This document shows, piece after piece, positions 17,153 through 26,146 of a stretch of DNA of 64,000 nucleotides. Under the pieces are notes generated by a model that saw only the letters and a list, made by a program, of their open reading frames with translations, was not told where the DNA came from and made no database searches. This DNA comes from JAFDBW01 sp963825575 (GTDB lineage: Bacteria; Desulfobacterota; Desulfuromonadia; Desulfuromonadales; BM103), in contig CAWGUB010000010.1 in NCBI GenBank assembly GCA_963825575.1, forward strand, positions 11,137 through 75,136, written 5' to 3'. Within the stretch, counting starts at the first letter, position 1, and every line of letters starts with the position of its first letter. The position numbers and the translations under genes are program-made.

Positions 17153-17939
17153 CGGGTTGAAATAGCTGTATCCGTTCAGATTTGTGAGTTCAGGTAATAT
17201 AGCAGATTTTTCATTGTTTCGGGAGACCTGAGAGTGGTTTGGTAGTTTTTGTAGTGGATCTTGCTAAGTCTAAAAAAGAAACAAAAAACGAAACTAAAAG
17301 CAAAACCGGCGGGTCGCGTCCCGCCCGACGCCATACTTTTGTCCGGCAACAAAAGTATGCAAAAGTGCCTGCTCCTTGCGGAGGGCATCTCCTCTGCCGG
17401 ATGTCTGAGTCATCAATAGACGACAGTGCTCAAGAAGCCGGCCCGTTACAGGGGGCCTTTCTGGCAGTGTGACTTACAAGGGAAAAGCCTGAAAACATGA
17501 CCACAGAAGCAATCCTACAGAGAAGGAGAGGCTCACAAGAGCCTCAGTCACCTGCGGGGGAAGCGTAAACATTTAGTCGGTTAGTATGGCTTGAATTGAG
17601 GTTGCTGCCTTATCGAGCCAGACATGCCCAGCGCAGCGCAGGCCCTTTTCTGCTTACTCTTTTGGGCCAGCAAAAGAGTCAGGCGCAGTCGGGGGGCGCG
17701 ACCCCCGGGTTCTGGTCTTGGATTTTAGCGTTTAAAGAAAAACGGCTGACATTATTATTTACGGCTGTGATTAAATGTATGGGATGCTGACCGCACTCCG
17801 TCATTGGTCGTGTCGGGGGGGCACGCCCCATATTCATTCTCACTTCTCCACATAACCAATTGTTTTTCCAGCCACTGTCAGTTATATTCTCTCAAAGCCA
17901 AAAAAATCAGTCCCATCCTGAAACGGACAATTGCACATC
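17153..17939. repeat. Intergenic composite palindromic repeat island 1 (modules A and B)
   Basis: No gene is apparent. Module A (17299-17400) holds a GC stem GGCGGG/CCCGCC (17308-17325), an AT stem CATACTTTTGT/ACAAAAGTATG (17332-17342 with 17349-17359) and a CTCC/GGAG-type hairpin near 17372-17383. A middle part (17425-17570) contains GGCCCGTTACAGGGGGCC and a GAGGCTC/GAGCCTC hairpin. Module B (17626-17730) has TTACTCTTTTG/CAAAAGAGT and a CGGGGG/CCCCCG stem. The same units recur at about 44.9, 47.7 and 55.2 kb, mostly inverted. The stretch 17740-17939 shows nothing recognisable. Confidence 0.8.
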
Positions 17940-19187
17940 ATGACCCAAGATCAGTGGCTGCACATCGTCGGCCTGTTCTTTCTCTTCATCTTTTCGGCGT
18001 TCTTCTCCGGCTCGGAAACGGCGCTGATGTCGATGGACACGATGCGTATCAAGTACCTCGCTGAGAAGAACCGTCCGGGAGCACGCAAGCTTGCCGAAAT
18101 TCTCGCGCGGCCCGACAAAGTCCTGGGCGCGATACTGGTTGGCAACAACCTTGTCAATATTATGGTGTCGGTGTTTGCCACGACGCTTTTCATCGATTTC
18201 TTCGGCCAACGTGGCGAGCTTCTGACCATCGTCATTCTCACACCGCTGCTGTTGGTCTTTGCCGAAGTCTGCCCAAAAACCTACGCTGCGCAATATCCCG
18301 AAAAGATATCCTTTACGGTCCTTCATCCGATTCGTTTTTTCGTGTGGCTGCTACGTCCGGTGACGTGGCTGGTGGGTGGTGTTTCAAAGCTGCTGACCCA
18401 TTTTTTACATGGCGAAGCGGATCGGCCCCTGATCTCCGAAGACGAGATCCGTTCGATCATCGAATACGGTGAACATGCCGGGGCTGTCGGCAAGGAGAAA
18501 CGTCGCATGCTGCATGGCGTGATAGACCTTTCCGAAATACGGGTCCGTGATGTCATGGTGCCACGCACCGAGGTGGTGGGCATCGAAGTCAATACGAGCT
18601 TTTCCGAAGTCGTCAAGTTGGCAGCACAGGCCCATCACTCCCGTTTTCCGGTTTATGCAGGAGACCTGGACCGTGTCGTCGGGATCATCCACTCCAAGGA
18701 AATCCTCAACTATCTTGACCGACCGGAAGAGTTCTCCCTCAGCGGGTTGGCCCGCCCGCCATATTTTGTTCCTGAAGCCAAGCCGATTGAGGCGCTGATG
18801 CAGGCGTTTCGCACCAAGCACCTGCACCTCGCAGTCGTCGTTGACGAGTATGGCGGAGTCGAAGGAATCTGCACGCTTGAAGATATCGTCGAGGAAATTG
18901 TCGGCGAGATTCAGGACGAGTATGACGAAGAGGAAATTCTCGTCACGAAGCTCGGCTCAGACCTGTACCTGGTCGACGGCAGCACCGCCATCCGATACAT
19001 CAACCGGCGCTTTGGTCTGAGCCTATCAGAAGAACATGTCACCACTCTGGCCGGTTTCCTGTTGCGATCGCTTGGCAGTATTCCCGAAGAAGGTGATGTC
19101 TGTGAAGTGGCTGGGGCCATTTTTACGGTGCGCGAGGTTGTCGACCGCCGCATCGAGAAGATCGAAATGCATATTTCTGCAGAATAG
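17940..19187 (+). CDS. CNNM/CorC/HlyC-family membrane protein with tandem CBS domains
   Basis: This 415-residue protein has the full DUF21-CBS-CBS-CorC_HlyC layout. The membrane domain shows FFSGSETALMSMDTMRIKYLA, LVGNNLVNIMVSV and EVCPKTYAAQYPEK. A linker with EDEIRSIIEYGEHAGAVGKEK leads to CBS1 (VRDVMVPRTEVVGIE), CBS2 (HLAVVVDEYGGVEGICTLEDIVEEIVGEI) and a C-terminal CorC_HlyC domain (LYLVDGSTAIRYINRRFGL to FTVREVVDRRIEKIEM). Family members act in Mg2+/Co2+ handling. The ATG at 17940 is used; a TTG at 17931 is less likely. It lies between the repeat island and the dcw promoter region. Confidence 0.9.
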   Translation: MTQDQWLHIVGLFFLFIFSAFFSGSETALMSMDTMRIKYLAEKNRPGARKLAEILARPDKVLGAILVGNNLVNIMVSVFATTLFIDFFGQRGELLTIVILTPLLLVFAEVCPKTYAAQYPEKISFTVLHPIRFFVWLLRPVTWLVGGVSKLLTHFLHGEADRPLISEDEIRSIIEYGEHAGAVGKEKRRMLHGVIDLSEIRVRDVMVPRTEVVGIEVNTSFSEVVKLAAQAHHSRFPVYAGDLDRVVGIIHSKEILNYLDRPEEFSLSGLARPPYFVPEAKPIEALMQAFRTKHLHLAVVVDEYGGVEGICTLEDIVEEIVGEIQDEYDEEEILVTKLGSDLYLVDGSTAIRYINRRFGLSLSEEHVTTLAGFLLRSLGSIPEEGDVCEVAGAIFTVREVVDRRIEKIEMHISAE

Positions 19188-19410
19188 AAAGAAACAGCTT
19201 TAAGGCTGTACGAATTTTAAACTTTAAATCTATGCGGCGTTTCCTGCTTCATCCAATTTGTGAGCTTTTTTCCCTATCTCCTTGAAAAATAGCGTCTTGT
19301 CCCTTACACCCTTCGTGAACGTCTTTTGCCGACATCGGTATCGGTGCATCAGGAAGCTCTTTTTTGACCTCCACAAAACGACCTAACCCCCTAGAAAATT
19401 GAAATATTTC

Positions 19411-19439
19411 TTGACACCTGAGAGCTCTGCGACTATATT
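19411..19439 (+). promoter_or_regulatory. Sigma-70 promoter of the dcw cluster
   Basis: A perfect -35 TTGACA (19411-19416) and a -10 TATATT (19434-19439) are separated by exactly 17 bases, 48 bases before the mraZ start. It is the only strong promoter I see ahead of the 15-gene cluster. No clear MraZ-binding repeats were found. The rest of the 300-base gap (19188-19410) shows nothing else. Confidence 0.8.
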
Positions 19440-19486
19440 TGCCCAGAAAGTGGTGAATAGTGTATTTTTAGGCCAAAGAGGGCCAA

Positions 19487-19942
19487 ATGGGATTCCAGGG
19501 CGTCTACTTCAATTCAATCGATGCAAAAGGACGGGCAAGCATTCCGGCCAGGTTTCGCGAGCAGCTGAAAGAACTGTTCGAAGATGAAACGCTGATCGTG
19601 ACGCAGGATCGCTGCGGCATCGTTGCGTACCCTGTCTCCGAGTGGGATCTCTTCCTCGAAAAATTCACACAACTCCCAAACGACCAATTCCGGGAAGACC
19701 TCTACTTTACAACAGTAACCCCCGCAACCCAGTGCACCTTCGACAAGCAGGGCCGCATCCAGCTGCCGCAATCCCTGCGTGAGTATTGTCAGCTCGATAC
19801 GGACGGCGTGCGCGATGTGGTCATTGTCGGCGGGGCGAAGAAAATCCAGATCTGGAACAAGACAAGATACCTCGAGATGCTCGCTGAAGCAGAACAGCGC
19901 CTCGCAGATGATCGGCAGAAGCGTTTCGATCTGGGATTATAG
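19487..19942 (+). CDS. mraZ: Transcriptional regulator MraZ
   Basis: MraZ is a DNA-binding AbrB-fold protein that represses its own dcw operon in known bacteria. The 151-residue chain has two swapped-hairpin repeats, each with the DxKGR-type signature: NSIDAKGRASIPARFREQL at the N-terminus and CTFDKQGRIQLPQSLREYC in the middle. The C-terminus IWNKTRYLEMLAEAEQ is also typical. GAGGG lies five bases before the ATG. It heads the cluster, as in most bacteria. Confidence 0.96.
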   Translation: MGFQGVYFNSIDAKGRASIPARFREQLKELFEDETLIVTQDRCGIVAYPVSEWDLFLEKFTQLPNDQFREDLYFTTVTPATQCTFDKQGRIQLPQSLREYCQLDTDGVRDVVIVGGAKKIQIWNKTRYLEMLAEAEQRLADDRQKRFDLGL

Positions 19943-19946
19943 CTCT

Positions 19947-20891
19947 TTGACTTCGAATGCATTCAGGCATGTTTCAGTGATGGCGGAAGAGGTGCTGCAC
20001 TACCTCGCACCCCGTCGCGGAGGCACCTACCTGGACGGTACACTGGGCGGTGGCGGTCATGCCCGCCTGATCCTTGAGGCGACATCCCCTGATGGAACCC
20101 TGATTGGCCTCGATCACGATGCAGAGGCATTGCAGGCTGCCGGAAGCAATTTGGCGGAGTTCGGTGACAGGGTGATGCTTCGACAAGGCAACTTTTCCGA
20201 GATGGAGGCTCATCTCGATGCACTGGGGATTGCGATGCTCGATGGAGTCGTGCTGGATCTCGGGGTTTCCTCCTACCAGCTTGACAGCCCGGGTCGCGGG
20301 TTCTCGTTTCGGGAAGAAGGCCCTCTGGATATGCGGATGAACCCTGCTGCAGGGATTTCCGCCGCCGGTGTGATTGCCGAAGCCGAAGCAGATCATTTGA
20401 AGCGCATCTTCCGTGAATACGGCGAGGAGCGCTGGGCAGGTAGGATAGCACGGGAAATCGTGGTTGCCCGTGAACGGCAGCCGATCGAGACTACCCTGCA
20501 GCTGGCAGAACTGGTCAGCCGGGTTGTGCCTCGCAGCAAGGGCCCGCAGCGCATCCACCCGGCAACCAGGGTCTTCCAGGCGTTGAGAATTTATGTCAAC
20601 GGTGAGCTTGACAGCCTGCAGACCGGCCTGGATGCTGCCCGACGGAGATTGAAGGCCGGTGGACGGCTGGTCGTCATCAGTTTTCACTCTCTTGAGGACA
20701 GGATCGTCAAGCAGGCTTTCCGGGCCATGTCTACCGGCTGCATCTGTCCTCCCCGCCTGGCCGTCTGTGCCTGCGGGCAGAAGCCGCTTGCCAGGGTTGT
20801 GACCCGCAAAGGAGTGCGAGCAACTGACGCTGAAGTTGAAAATAATCCCCGCGCCAGAAGCGCCGTGTTGAGAGCAATGGAAAAGATTTAA
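19947..20891 (+). CDS. rsmH: 16S rRNA (cytosine1402-N4)-methyltransferase RsmH
   Basis: RsmH adds the N4-methyl group on C1402 of 16S rRNA, the partner of the RsmI modification encoded at 6.1 kb. Motifs seen are HVSVMAEEVLHYLAPRRGG, the SAM-binding YLDGTLGGGGHARLIL and GLDHDAEAL, DGVVLDLGVSSYQLD, RGFSFREEGPLDMRM, and the C-terminal VISFHSLEDRIVKQAFR. The start is set at TTG 19947 because homologues need about ten residues before the HVSV segment; the ATG at 19980 would remove them. TTG 19947 lies just after the mraZ stop (19942), with GGGA about ten bases upstream. Confidence 0.94.
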   Translation: MTSNAFRHVSVMAEEVLHYLAPRRGGTYLDGTLGGGGHARLILEATSPDGTLIGLDHDAEALQAAGSNLAEFGDRVMLRQGNFSEMEAHLDALGIAMLDGVVLDLGVSSYQLDSPGRGFSFREEGPLDMRMNPAAGISAAGVIAEAEADHLKRIFREYGEERWAGRIAREIVVARERQPIETTLQLAELVSRVVPRSKGPQRIHPATRVFQALRIYVNGELDSLQTGLDAARRRLKAGGRLVVISFHSLEDRIVKQAFRAMSTGCICPPRLAVCACGQKPLARVVTRKGVRATDAEVENNPRARSAVLRAMEKI

Positions 20892-20907
20892 GCAGAGGAG
20901 AACCACG

Positions 20908-21225
20908 ATGGCTGACACAACCATTAAAGCGTTACCGAAAATCAATGGCTTTACCCTGCGTCGACCGAACCTGGTTCCGGTGCTCGGTTTTATCGCCCTG
21001 CTGCTTTCGGTGTCGCTCTTTTTTGTCTGGTCCAGGGTCCAGGTCACCAGCCTGGAGTATGAAATGTCCCAGGTGGAAAGTACGCTGCGCGATCTGCGAC
21101 AGGAGACCTCAAACCTGCGCCTCGAGGCAGCCAGCCTCAGGAGCCCTGAACGGATTGAACGGGTCGCGCGGCAGGAGCTGCGTCTGCGCCTGCCTTCTTC
21201 TGATCAGGTGATTACGGTGGATTGA
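20908..21225 (+). CDS. ftsL: Cell division protein FtsL
   Basis: FtsL is a bitopic divisome protein that forms a complex with FtsQ and FtsB and helps activate FtsWI. The 105-residue chain has a short cytoplasmic tail, one membrane helix (LVPVLGFIALLLSVSLFFVW, residues about 27-46) and a periplasmic leucine-zipper-like coiled coil (about 52-85), ending ARQELRLRLPSSDQVI. Sequence identity in this family is low, so the call rests on topology and position between rsmH and ftsI. AGGAG precedes the ATG. Confidence 0.88.
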   Translation: MADTTIKALPKINGFTLRRPNLVPVLGFIALLLSVSLFFVWSRVQVTSLEYEMSQVESTLRDLRQETSNLRLEAASLRSPERIERVARQELRLRLPSSDQVITVD

Positions 21226-23204
21226 TGAAAGAACTGGAGAAAGGCGTCCGTTTTCGCATCCGGCTGATAGGAGTGGTCTTTACCCTCTGTTTTGCCTTGG
21301 TGGCGATGCGTGCCTTCGATCTCCAGGTCCTGCAAGGGCAGCAGTGGGGCGAACGTGCCGAGCGACAGCATCAGAAGATCATTCCTTTAACCCCCCAGCG
21401 TGGCACGATTTTCGACAGGAACGGTGAGGAACTCGCCGTCAGCGTTGATGTCGATTCGGTTTATGCCGAGCCGGGCAAGCTCCAGAACCCTTCAGGCACA
21501 ACCAAATCCCTGGCCAAGGTCCTAGGTATTTCAACAAGAACAATCAAAGCCAAGTTAAAGGGCAGTAGAAACTTTGTCTGGCTGAAGCGCCAGATCACGC
21601 CGAGCCAGAGCGATCAGATTAAAGCAATGAAGCTTGATGGCGTCGGCATGATCAAGGAGCACCGGCGCTTCTATCCCAACTCCAACATCGCCGGGCATCT
21701 GCTCGGTTTCACCGGCCTTGACCCGAAAGGTCTGGAAGGGTTGGAGATGGAGTACGACAAGATGATCCTCGGACGCGGCGGATATCTGGTGATGGAGCGG
21801 GATGCACTGGGTCGTGGCCTGGGTGCAGGGTCGCCTCAGGTCCAGGGGGCAACGCGCGGACATGACCTGTACCTGACGCTCGACAAGAACTTGCAGTATC
21901 TTGCCGAACGAGAACTTGCCGAAGGGCTACGCACGACAGAAGCCAAGGCGGGAACTGTGGTCATGATGGAGCCGTCAACCGGCAAGGTGCTGGCGATGGC
22001 GAGTGCGCCGGATTACAACCCGAATGCATTCTTCCGCTACAAGCCTTACCAATGGCGGAATCGTGCTGTCTGCGACGCTTATGAGCCCGGATCGACCTTC
22101 AAAATATTTTTGATGGCGGCGGCTCTGAACGAGGCAGTCGTCAGTACGAAACAAAAAATTAATTGTGAAAATGGCGTATTTCGTGTTGGTGGTAAAGATA
22201 TCCATGACCACAAGAAATATCAGAAGCTGACCCCTGCAGAAATTATCAAGTACAGCTCGAATATCGGATCGGCAAAAATCGGCAAAATGCTGGAGCGAAA
22301 AACCTTCCATCGTTATCTTTCCGCTTTCGGTTTCGGTGAACCAACCGGGATTGATCTGCCCGGCGAGGCGAGTGGCCTTTTGCGACCGCCGGAAAAATGG
22401 TTTGAAGTCGATCTGGCGGCGATTTCCTTCGGCCAGGGTGTCAGCGTGACACCGATCCAGTTGACCGCAGCCGCGGCGGCGATCGCAAATGGCGGCTACC
22501 TGATGGAGCCATATGTTGTCGAACAGGTCGTCGATAGCCAGGGTCAGGTGACGCGCAAGAGTCAGCCTAGAGTCGTACGCAAGGTGATTGCCCAGGATGT
22601 GGCCCAGCGGGTTGGCCGGATGATGGAGATGACCACCGAAGACGGTGGTACGTCTACCAATGCCCGGGTGCCGGGCTTCAGGGTTGCCGGCAAGACCGGT
22701 ACGGCGCAGAAGGTTGACCCGGTCACGGGAGGTTACTCGGCGGACAAGAGGGTTGCCTCCTTTGTCGGTTTCCTGCCGGCCGAGGCGCCGCGGGTCGTGA
22801 TGTTGGTGACGATTGACGAACCGAAAAAAGGCGTGTATGGCGGATTAACCGCGGCGCCGGTGTTTTCAAGGATTGCCGCCCAGGCGATGCAATATCTCAA
22901 GGTTTCGCCAAACCAGGAGACCCAGGACGGTGAAAGTCTGCCGTCGCTGGAGCAGATATTTGTTGATGCGGCCGCACCGCAGCGGGCTAACCTGCAGAAC
23001 CTGATGGTTGCCACGACATCTGGCGGACCGCAGATGCCCGATTTCTCCGGGTTGAGTTTTCGCCAGGTTCTCGAGCTTATCGAAGAAAAGCAGCTGAACG
23101 TCGATTTTCGAGGGCGTGGCCGGGTTGTTGAACAGTCTCCGACCCCCGGTGCATCGATTCCCTATGGTGCCCCGGTCTGGGTGCGCATGGCACCACCATC
23201 CTGA
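21225..23204 (+). CDS. ftsI: Septal peptidoglycan transpeptidase FtsI (PBP3) with PASTA domain
   Basis: FtsI crosslinks peptidoglycan at the division septum together with FtsW. The 659-residue class B penicillin-binding protein has one N-terminal membrane helix (IGVVFTLCFALVAMRAF), the dimerisation domain motif RGTIFDRNGEELAVS, and the three transpeptidase motifs: STFK with active Ser290, SSN, and KTGTAQK. A PASTA domain (MPDFSGLSFRQVLELIEEK to GAPVWVRM) ends the chain. The ATG at 21225 overlaps the ftsL stop (TGATG); the TTG codon just before is ignored. Confidence 0.96.
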   Translation: MKELEKGVRFRIRLIGVVFTLCFALVAMRAFDLQVLQGQQWGERAERQHQKIIPLTPQRGTIFDRNGEELAVSVDVDSVYAEPGKLQNPSGTTKSLAKVLGISTRTIKAKLKGSRNFVWLKRQITPSQSDQIKAMKLDGVGMIKEHRRFYPNSNIAGHLLGFTGLDPKGLEGLEMEYDKMILGRGGYLVMERDALGRGLGAGSPQVQGATRGHDLYLTLDKNLQYLAERELAEGLRTTEAKAGTVVMMEPSTGKVLAMASAPDYNPNAFFRYKPYQWRNRAVCDAYEPGSTFKIFLMAAALNEAVVSTKQKINCENGVFRVGGKDIHDHKKYQKLTPAEIIKYSSNIGSAKIGKMLERKTFHRYLSAFGFGEPTGIDLPGEASGLLRPPEKWFEVDLAAISFGQGVSVTPIQLTAAAAAIANGGYLMEPYVVEQVVDSQGQVTRKSQPRVVRKVIAQDVAQRVGRMMEMTTEDGGTSTNARVPGFRVAGKTGTAQKVDPVTGGYSADKRVASFVGFLPAEAPRVVMLVTIDEPKKGVYGGLTAAPVFSRIAAQAMQYLKVSPNQETQDGESLPSLEQIFVDAAAPQRANLQNLMVATTSGGPQMPDFSGLSFRQVLELIEEKQLNVDFRGRGRVVEQSPTPGASIPYGAPVWVRMAPPS

Positions 23205-23225
23205 ACGAGCCTGAAGTGGCGGCGG

Positions 23226-24740
23226 ATGATAATGAAATTAACAGAACTTCTGAAAAACTGCCCGGTCAGAAAGATCCATGGCATCACGGATATTGATCTG
23301 AACGGCCTGCATTACGATTCGCGCCAGGTCAATCGTGGCGATGCTTTCTTCGCCTTGCGCGGCGTGGTCAGCGACGGGCATGATTATATCGCCAGCGCAA
23401 TCGCGAACGGCGCCAGGGTGGTCTTCTGCGAGGAGCTGCCGGAACCTGCCAAAGCCGTGACAGCTGTGCTGGTAGACAATGCCCGCCAAGCCATGGCGCT
23501 CGTCTCGTCAGAGTTCTATGGCAACCCGACGCGCGAAATGCAGACAGTAGGTATCACCGGGACCAATGGCAAAACCACCATTACCTACCTGCTCGAAGCG
23601 ATCCTCAATGAAGCGGGTCTGAACCCGGCTGTGATCGGTACGATCAACTACCGTTTCGGTGCGGATCTTCGACAGGCACCGCACACCACTCCCGAGGCGC
23701 TGGACCTGATGAAGTTGGTGAGTGATTTCCGGCAAAACGGAGCGTGTTCCCTGGTTATGGAAGTCTCGTCCCATGCGCTGGACCAGTACCGGGCCGACGG
23801 CGTACATTTCCGGGTCGGCGTCTTTACCAACCTGACTCCGGAGCACCTCGATTACCACCGGGATATGGAAAGTTATTTCGCCAGCAAATACCACTTGTTC
23901 AAGGAGCTACTGCCGCGCGACAAGGGTCGCGCCGTAATCAATATCGATGATGACTACGGCCAGCGTCTTGCGGCGATGCTTCCCGGAGCCCTGACTTGTG
24001 GTCGTAGCAGAGAGGCCGATATCCATCCGGAGAGCGTCGAGAGCCGTTTGACAGGCATCCGTGCCAGCGTAGCAACACCGCACGGCACAGTGGCCGTCAA
24101 TTCACAATTGCTCGGTGACTACAATGTGGAAAACCTGCTCTGCGCGATCGGTGCCGCAGTTGCATTAGAGTTGTCCCCCCAGGTGATTGCTGCAGGGCTG
24201 GCTATGGCCAAGGGGGTGCCGGGTCGATTGGAGCAGGTGGAAAATGATCGCGGCGCAGTGATCCTGGTTGATTATGCTCATACCGGGGACGCCTTGCGTC
24301 GGGTCATCGAGGCCATGCAGGAGCTCTCACCACGGAGGATCCTGACTGTTTTCGGTTGCGGGGGCGACAGGGATCGCAGCAAACGGCCGCTCATGGCTGA
24401 GGTTGCCGCGCAGGGTTCCGATATCGCGATTGCAACCTCCGACAACCCCCGCACGGAGGATCCTCGGCAGATCCTGGAGGATGTCCGTGTCGGCCTTGCC
24501 AGGGTCCATGAGCAGGAATGGAGCAGGGAAGACGCCAAGACTTCTGCAGGGAAGGGATACGTTGTCATTGAGGACCGCCGCGAGGCCCTGGGCTTTGCAG
24601 TCAGTCTTCTGCAGCCCGGTGATCTTCTGCTGGTAGCCGGAAAGGGGCATGAGGATTACCAGATTCTCGCCAGCGGGCGCATCCATTTCGACGATCGTGA
24701 AGAGCTGCGCAAGGCCCTGCAGCAGGGAGGCCTGCAATGA
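23226..24740 (+). CDS. murE: UDP-MurNAc-tripeptide synthetase MurE, meso-diaminopimelate type
   Basis: MurE adds the third amino acid to UDP-MurNAc-L-Ala-D-Glu. Motifs are the ATP-binding GITGTNGKTTITYLLEAIL, the carbamylated-Lys region MEVSSHALDQYR, NLTPEHLDYHRDMESYFASK and ILVDYAHTGDALRRVI. The DNPR motif at residues 406-409 (ATSDNPRTEDP) marks specificity for meso-diaminopimelate rather than lysine and fits a Gram-negative wall. Length 504 is normal. Either ATG 23226 or ATG 23232 could be the start. The stop overlaps murF by four bases. Confidence 0.96.
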   Translation: MIMKLTELLKNCPVRKIHGITDIDLNGLHYDSRQVNRGDAFFALRGVVSDGHDYIASAIANGARVVFCEELPEPAKAVTAVLVDNARQAMALVSSEFYGNPTREMQTVGITGTNGKTTITYLLEAILNEAGLNPAVIGTINYRFGADLRQAPHTTPEALDLMKLVSDFRQNGACSLVMEVSSHALDQYRADGVHFRVGVFTNLTPEHLDYHRDMESYFASKYHLFKELLPRDKGRAVINIDDDYGQRLAAMLPGALTCGRSREADIHPESVESRLTGIRASVATPHGTVAVNSQLLGDYNVENLLCAIGAAVALELSPQVIAAGLAMAKGVPGRLEQVENDRGAVILVDYAHTGDALRRVIEAMQELSPRRILTVFGCGGDRDRSKRPLMAEVAAQGSDIAIATSDNPRTEDPRQILEDVRVGLARVHEQEWSREDAKTSAGKGYVVIEDRREALGFAVSLLQPGDLLLVAGKGHEDYQILASGRIHFDDREELRKALQQGGLQ

Positions 24741-26134
24741 TCCGCATGGACGTCCGTACCGTTGCAGAAATCACCGGAGGGCACCTGATGCAGAATGGTG
24801 CGTCGGTAGAGTTCCGGGGGATATCCACTGACAGCCGGACGCTCCAGCCGGGGGAACTGTTTATCCCGCTGCGCGGCGAGAATTTCGACGGTCATGATTA
24901 CCTGACCCAGGCGATCCAGAGGGGAGCTGCAGCCTGTTTAAGTGAGGAGATGATCGGCGGTCTGCTGGTGCCGGTGGTCAAGGTGAAAGACACACTTCAG
25001 GCGCTTGGTGACCTGGCCGCCGCCGTCCGGGGCCAGTTCTCGGCCCCGGTGATCGGCATTACCGGCACGTCGGGCAAAACCACCTGCAAGGAAATGCTTG
25101 CCTCGATCCTGACAAGTGTCGGCCCTGGCCTCAAGTCCGCCGGCAACTACAACAACCTGATCGGTGTGCCGCTGACTCTGTTCGGCCTGCAGTCCGAGCA
25201 TCGCTGGGCTGTCGTCGAGATGGGCATGAGCGCCCGCGGTGAAATTGCCCGCCTGGCGGAGATTGCCCGACCGAACATCGGCCTGATTACCAATGTCGGT
25301 GCAGGACACCTGGAAAACTTTGACGGACTTTCGGGAGTGGCCAGGGCTAAAGGGGAACTCTTCATCAGCCTCCCTGCCGACGGAATTGCCCTGGTTAACG
25401 CTGATGACCCGGAAGTGAGCGTCCTGCCGGTTGCCAACGGTGTTCGCAGGGTGCTGTTCGGGGTTAATCGGGACGCTGACGTCAGGGCTGAGAAAATTGT
25501 CGCTCAAAACGGCTCGGTGAGCTTCCTGCTGGTTATCGCCGGTGCCGTACAGCAGGTCGTCCTGCCTTTGCCGGGACGGCACAATGTTGCCAATGCCCTG
25601 GCTGCTGCAGCAGCGGCAACGGTAATCGGTGTAAGTTTGCAGGACATTGCTGCGGGGCTGAGAGCGTTTCAGCCTTGCCCGGGGCGGATGGAGCTGCTGG
25701 AGTTGCCGGGAGACGTGGTGGTGCTCGAAGACAGCTATAATGCCAATCCTCTGTCAGTGCATGCCGCCCTCGATGCACTGCACGACCTGGGGGCGCCCGG
25801 TCGACGGATCGCGGTCCTGGCCGACATGCTCGAGCTCGGGCCGTCAGCACCGGAGCTGCATCAACAGATCGGGGCGATCATCCCGGAACGGGCAGACTGG
25901 CTCTTTACCTATGGCCGCTTGGCCGAAGATATTGCGCGAGGTGCCCGCGAAGCGGGGCTGCCCGAGGACAGGATTTTCAGTGCGGCAGACCACGATGAAC
26001 TGGTCGCGCACCTGCTCGGATTGCTGAGGGCCGGTGACCGGGTGCTGATCAAGGGGTCGCGCGGCATGCGTATGGAAAAAGTGACCGCTGCTCTGCGGGA
26101 TTCGATGCAGCAGCCGGCTGTGAACGGGGACTGA
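24737..26134 (+). CDS. murF: UDP-MurNAc-tripeptide:D-Ala-D-Ala ligase MurF
   Basis: MurF attaches the D-Ala-D-Ala dipeptide to complete UDP-MurNAc-pentapeptide. The 465-residue chain has the N-terminal FRGISTDSRTLQPGELFIPLRG, the ATP loop GITGTSGKTTCKEMLASIL, the central AGNYNNLIGVPLTLF and VEMGMSARGEIARLAEI, and the C-terminal DSYNANPLSVHAALDAL and LIKGSRGMRMEKV. All are family hallmarks. It overlaps murE by four bases (ATGA). Confidence 0.97.
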   Translation: MIRMDVRTVAEITGGHLMQNGASVEFRGISTDSRTLQPGELFIPLRGENFDGHDYLTQAIQRGAAACLSEEMIGGLLVPVVKVKDTLQALGDLAAAVRGQFSAPVIGITGTSGKTTCKEMLASILTSVGPGLKSAGNYNNLIGVPLTLFGLQSEHRWAVVEMGMSARGEIARLAEIARPNIGLITNVGAGHLENFDGLSGVARAKGELFISLPADGIALVNADDPEVSVLPVANGVRRVLFGVNRDADVRAEKIVAQNGSVSFLLVIAGAVQQVVLPLPGRHNVANALAAAAAATVIGVSLQDIAAGLRAFQPCPGRMELLELPGDVVVLEDSYNANPLSVHAALDALHDLGAPGRRIAVLADMLELGPSAPELHQQIGAIIPERADWLFTYGRLAEDIARGAREAGLPEDRIFSAADHDELVAHLLGLLRAGDRVLIKGSRGMRMEKVTAALRDSMQQPAVNGD

Positions 26135-26146
26135 GGGAGATTATAA

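Noticed and set aside
17239..17472. Plus-strand frame across the repeat island encoding a basic peptide
   Set aside because: It is a translation of the A module; similar peptides appear at every copy and in both directions, so it is repeat-derived, not a gene.
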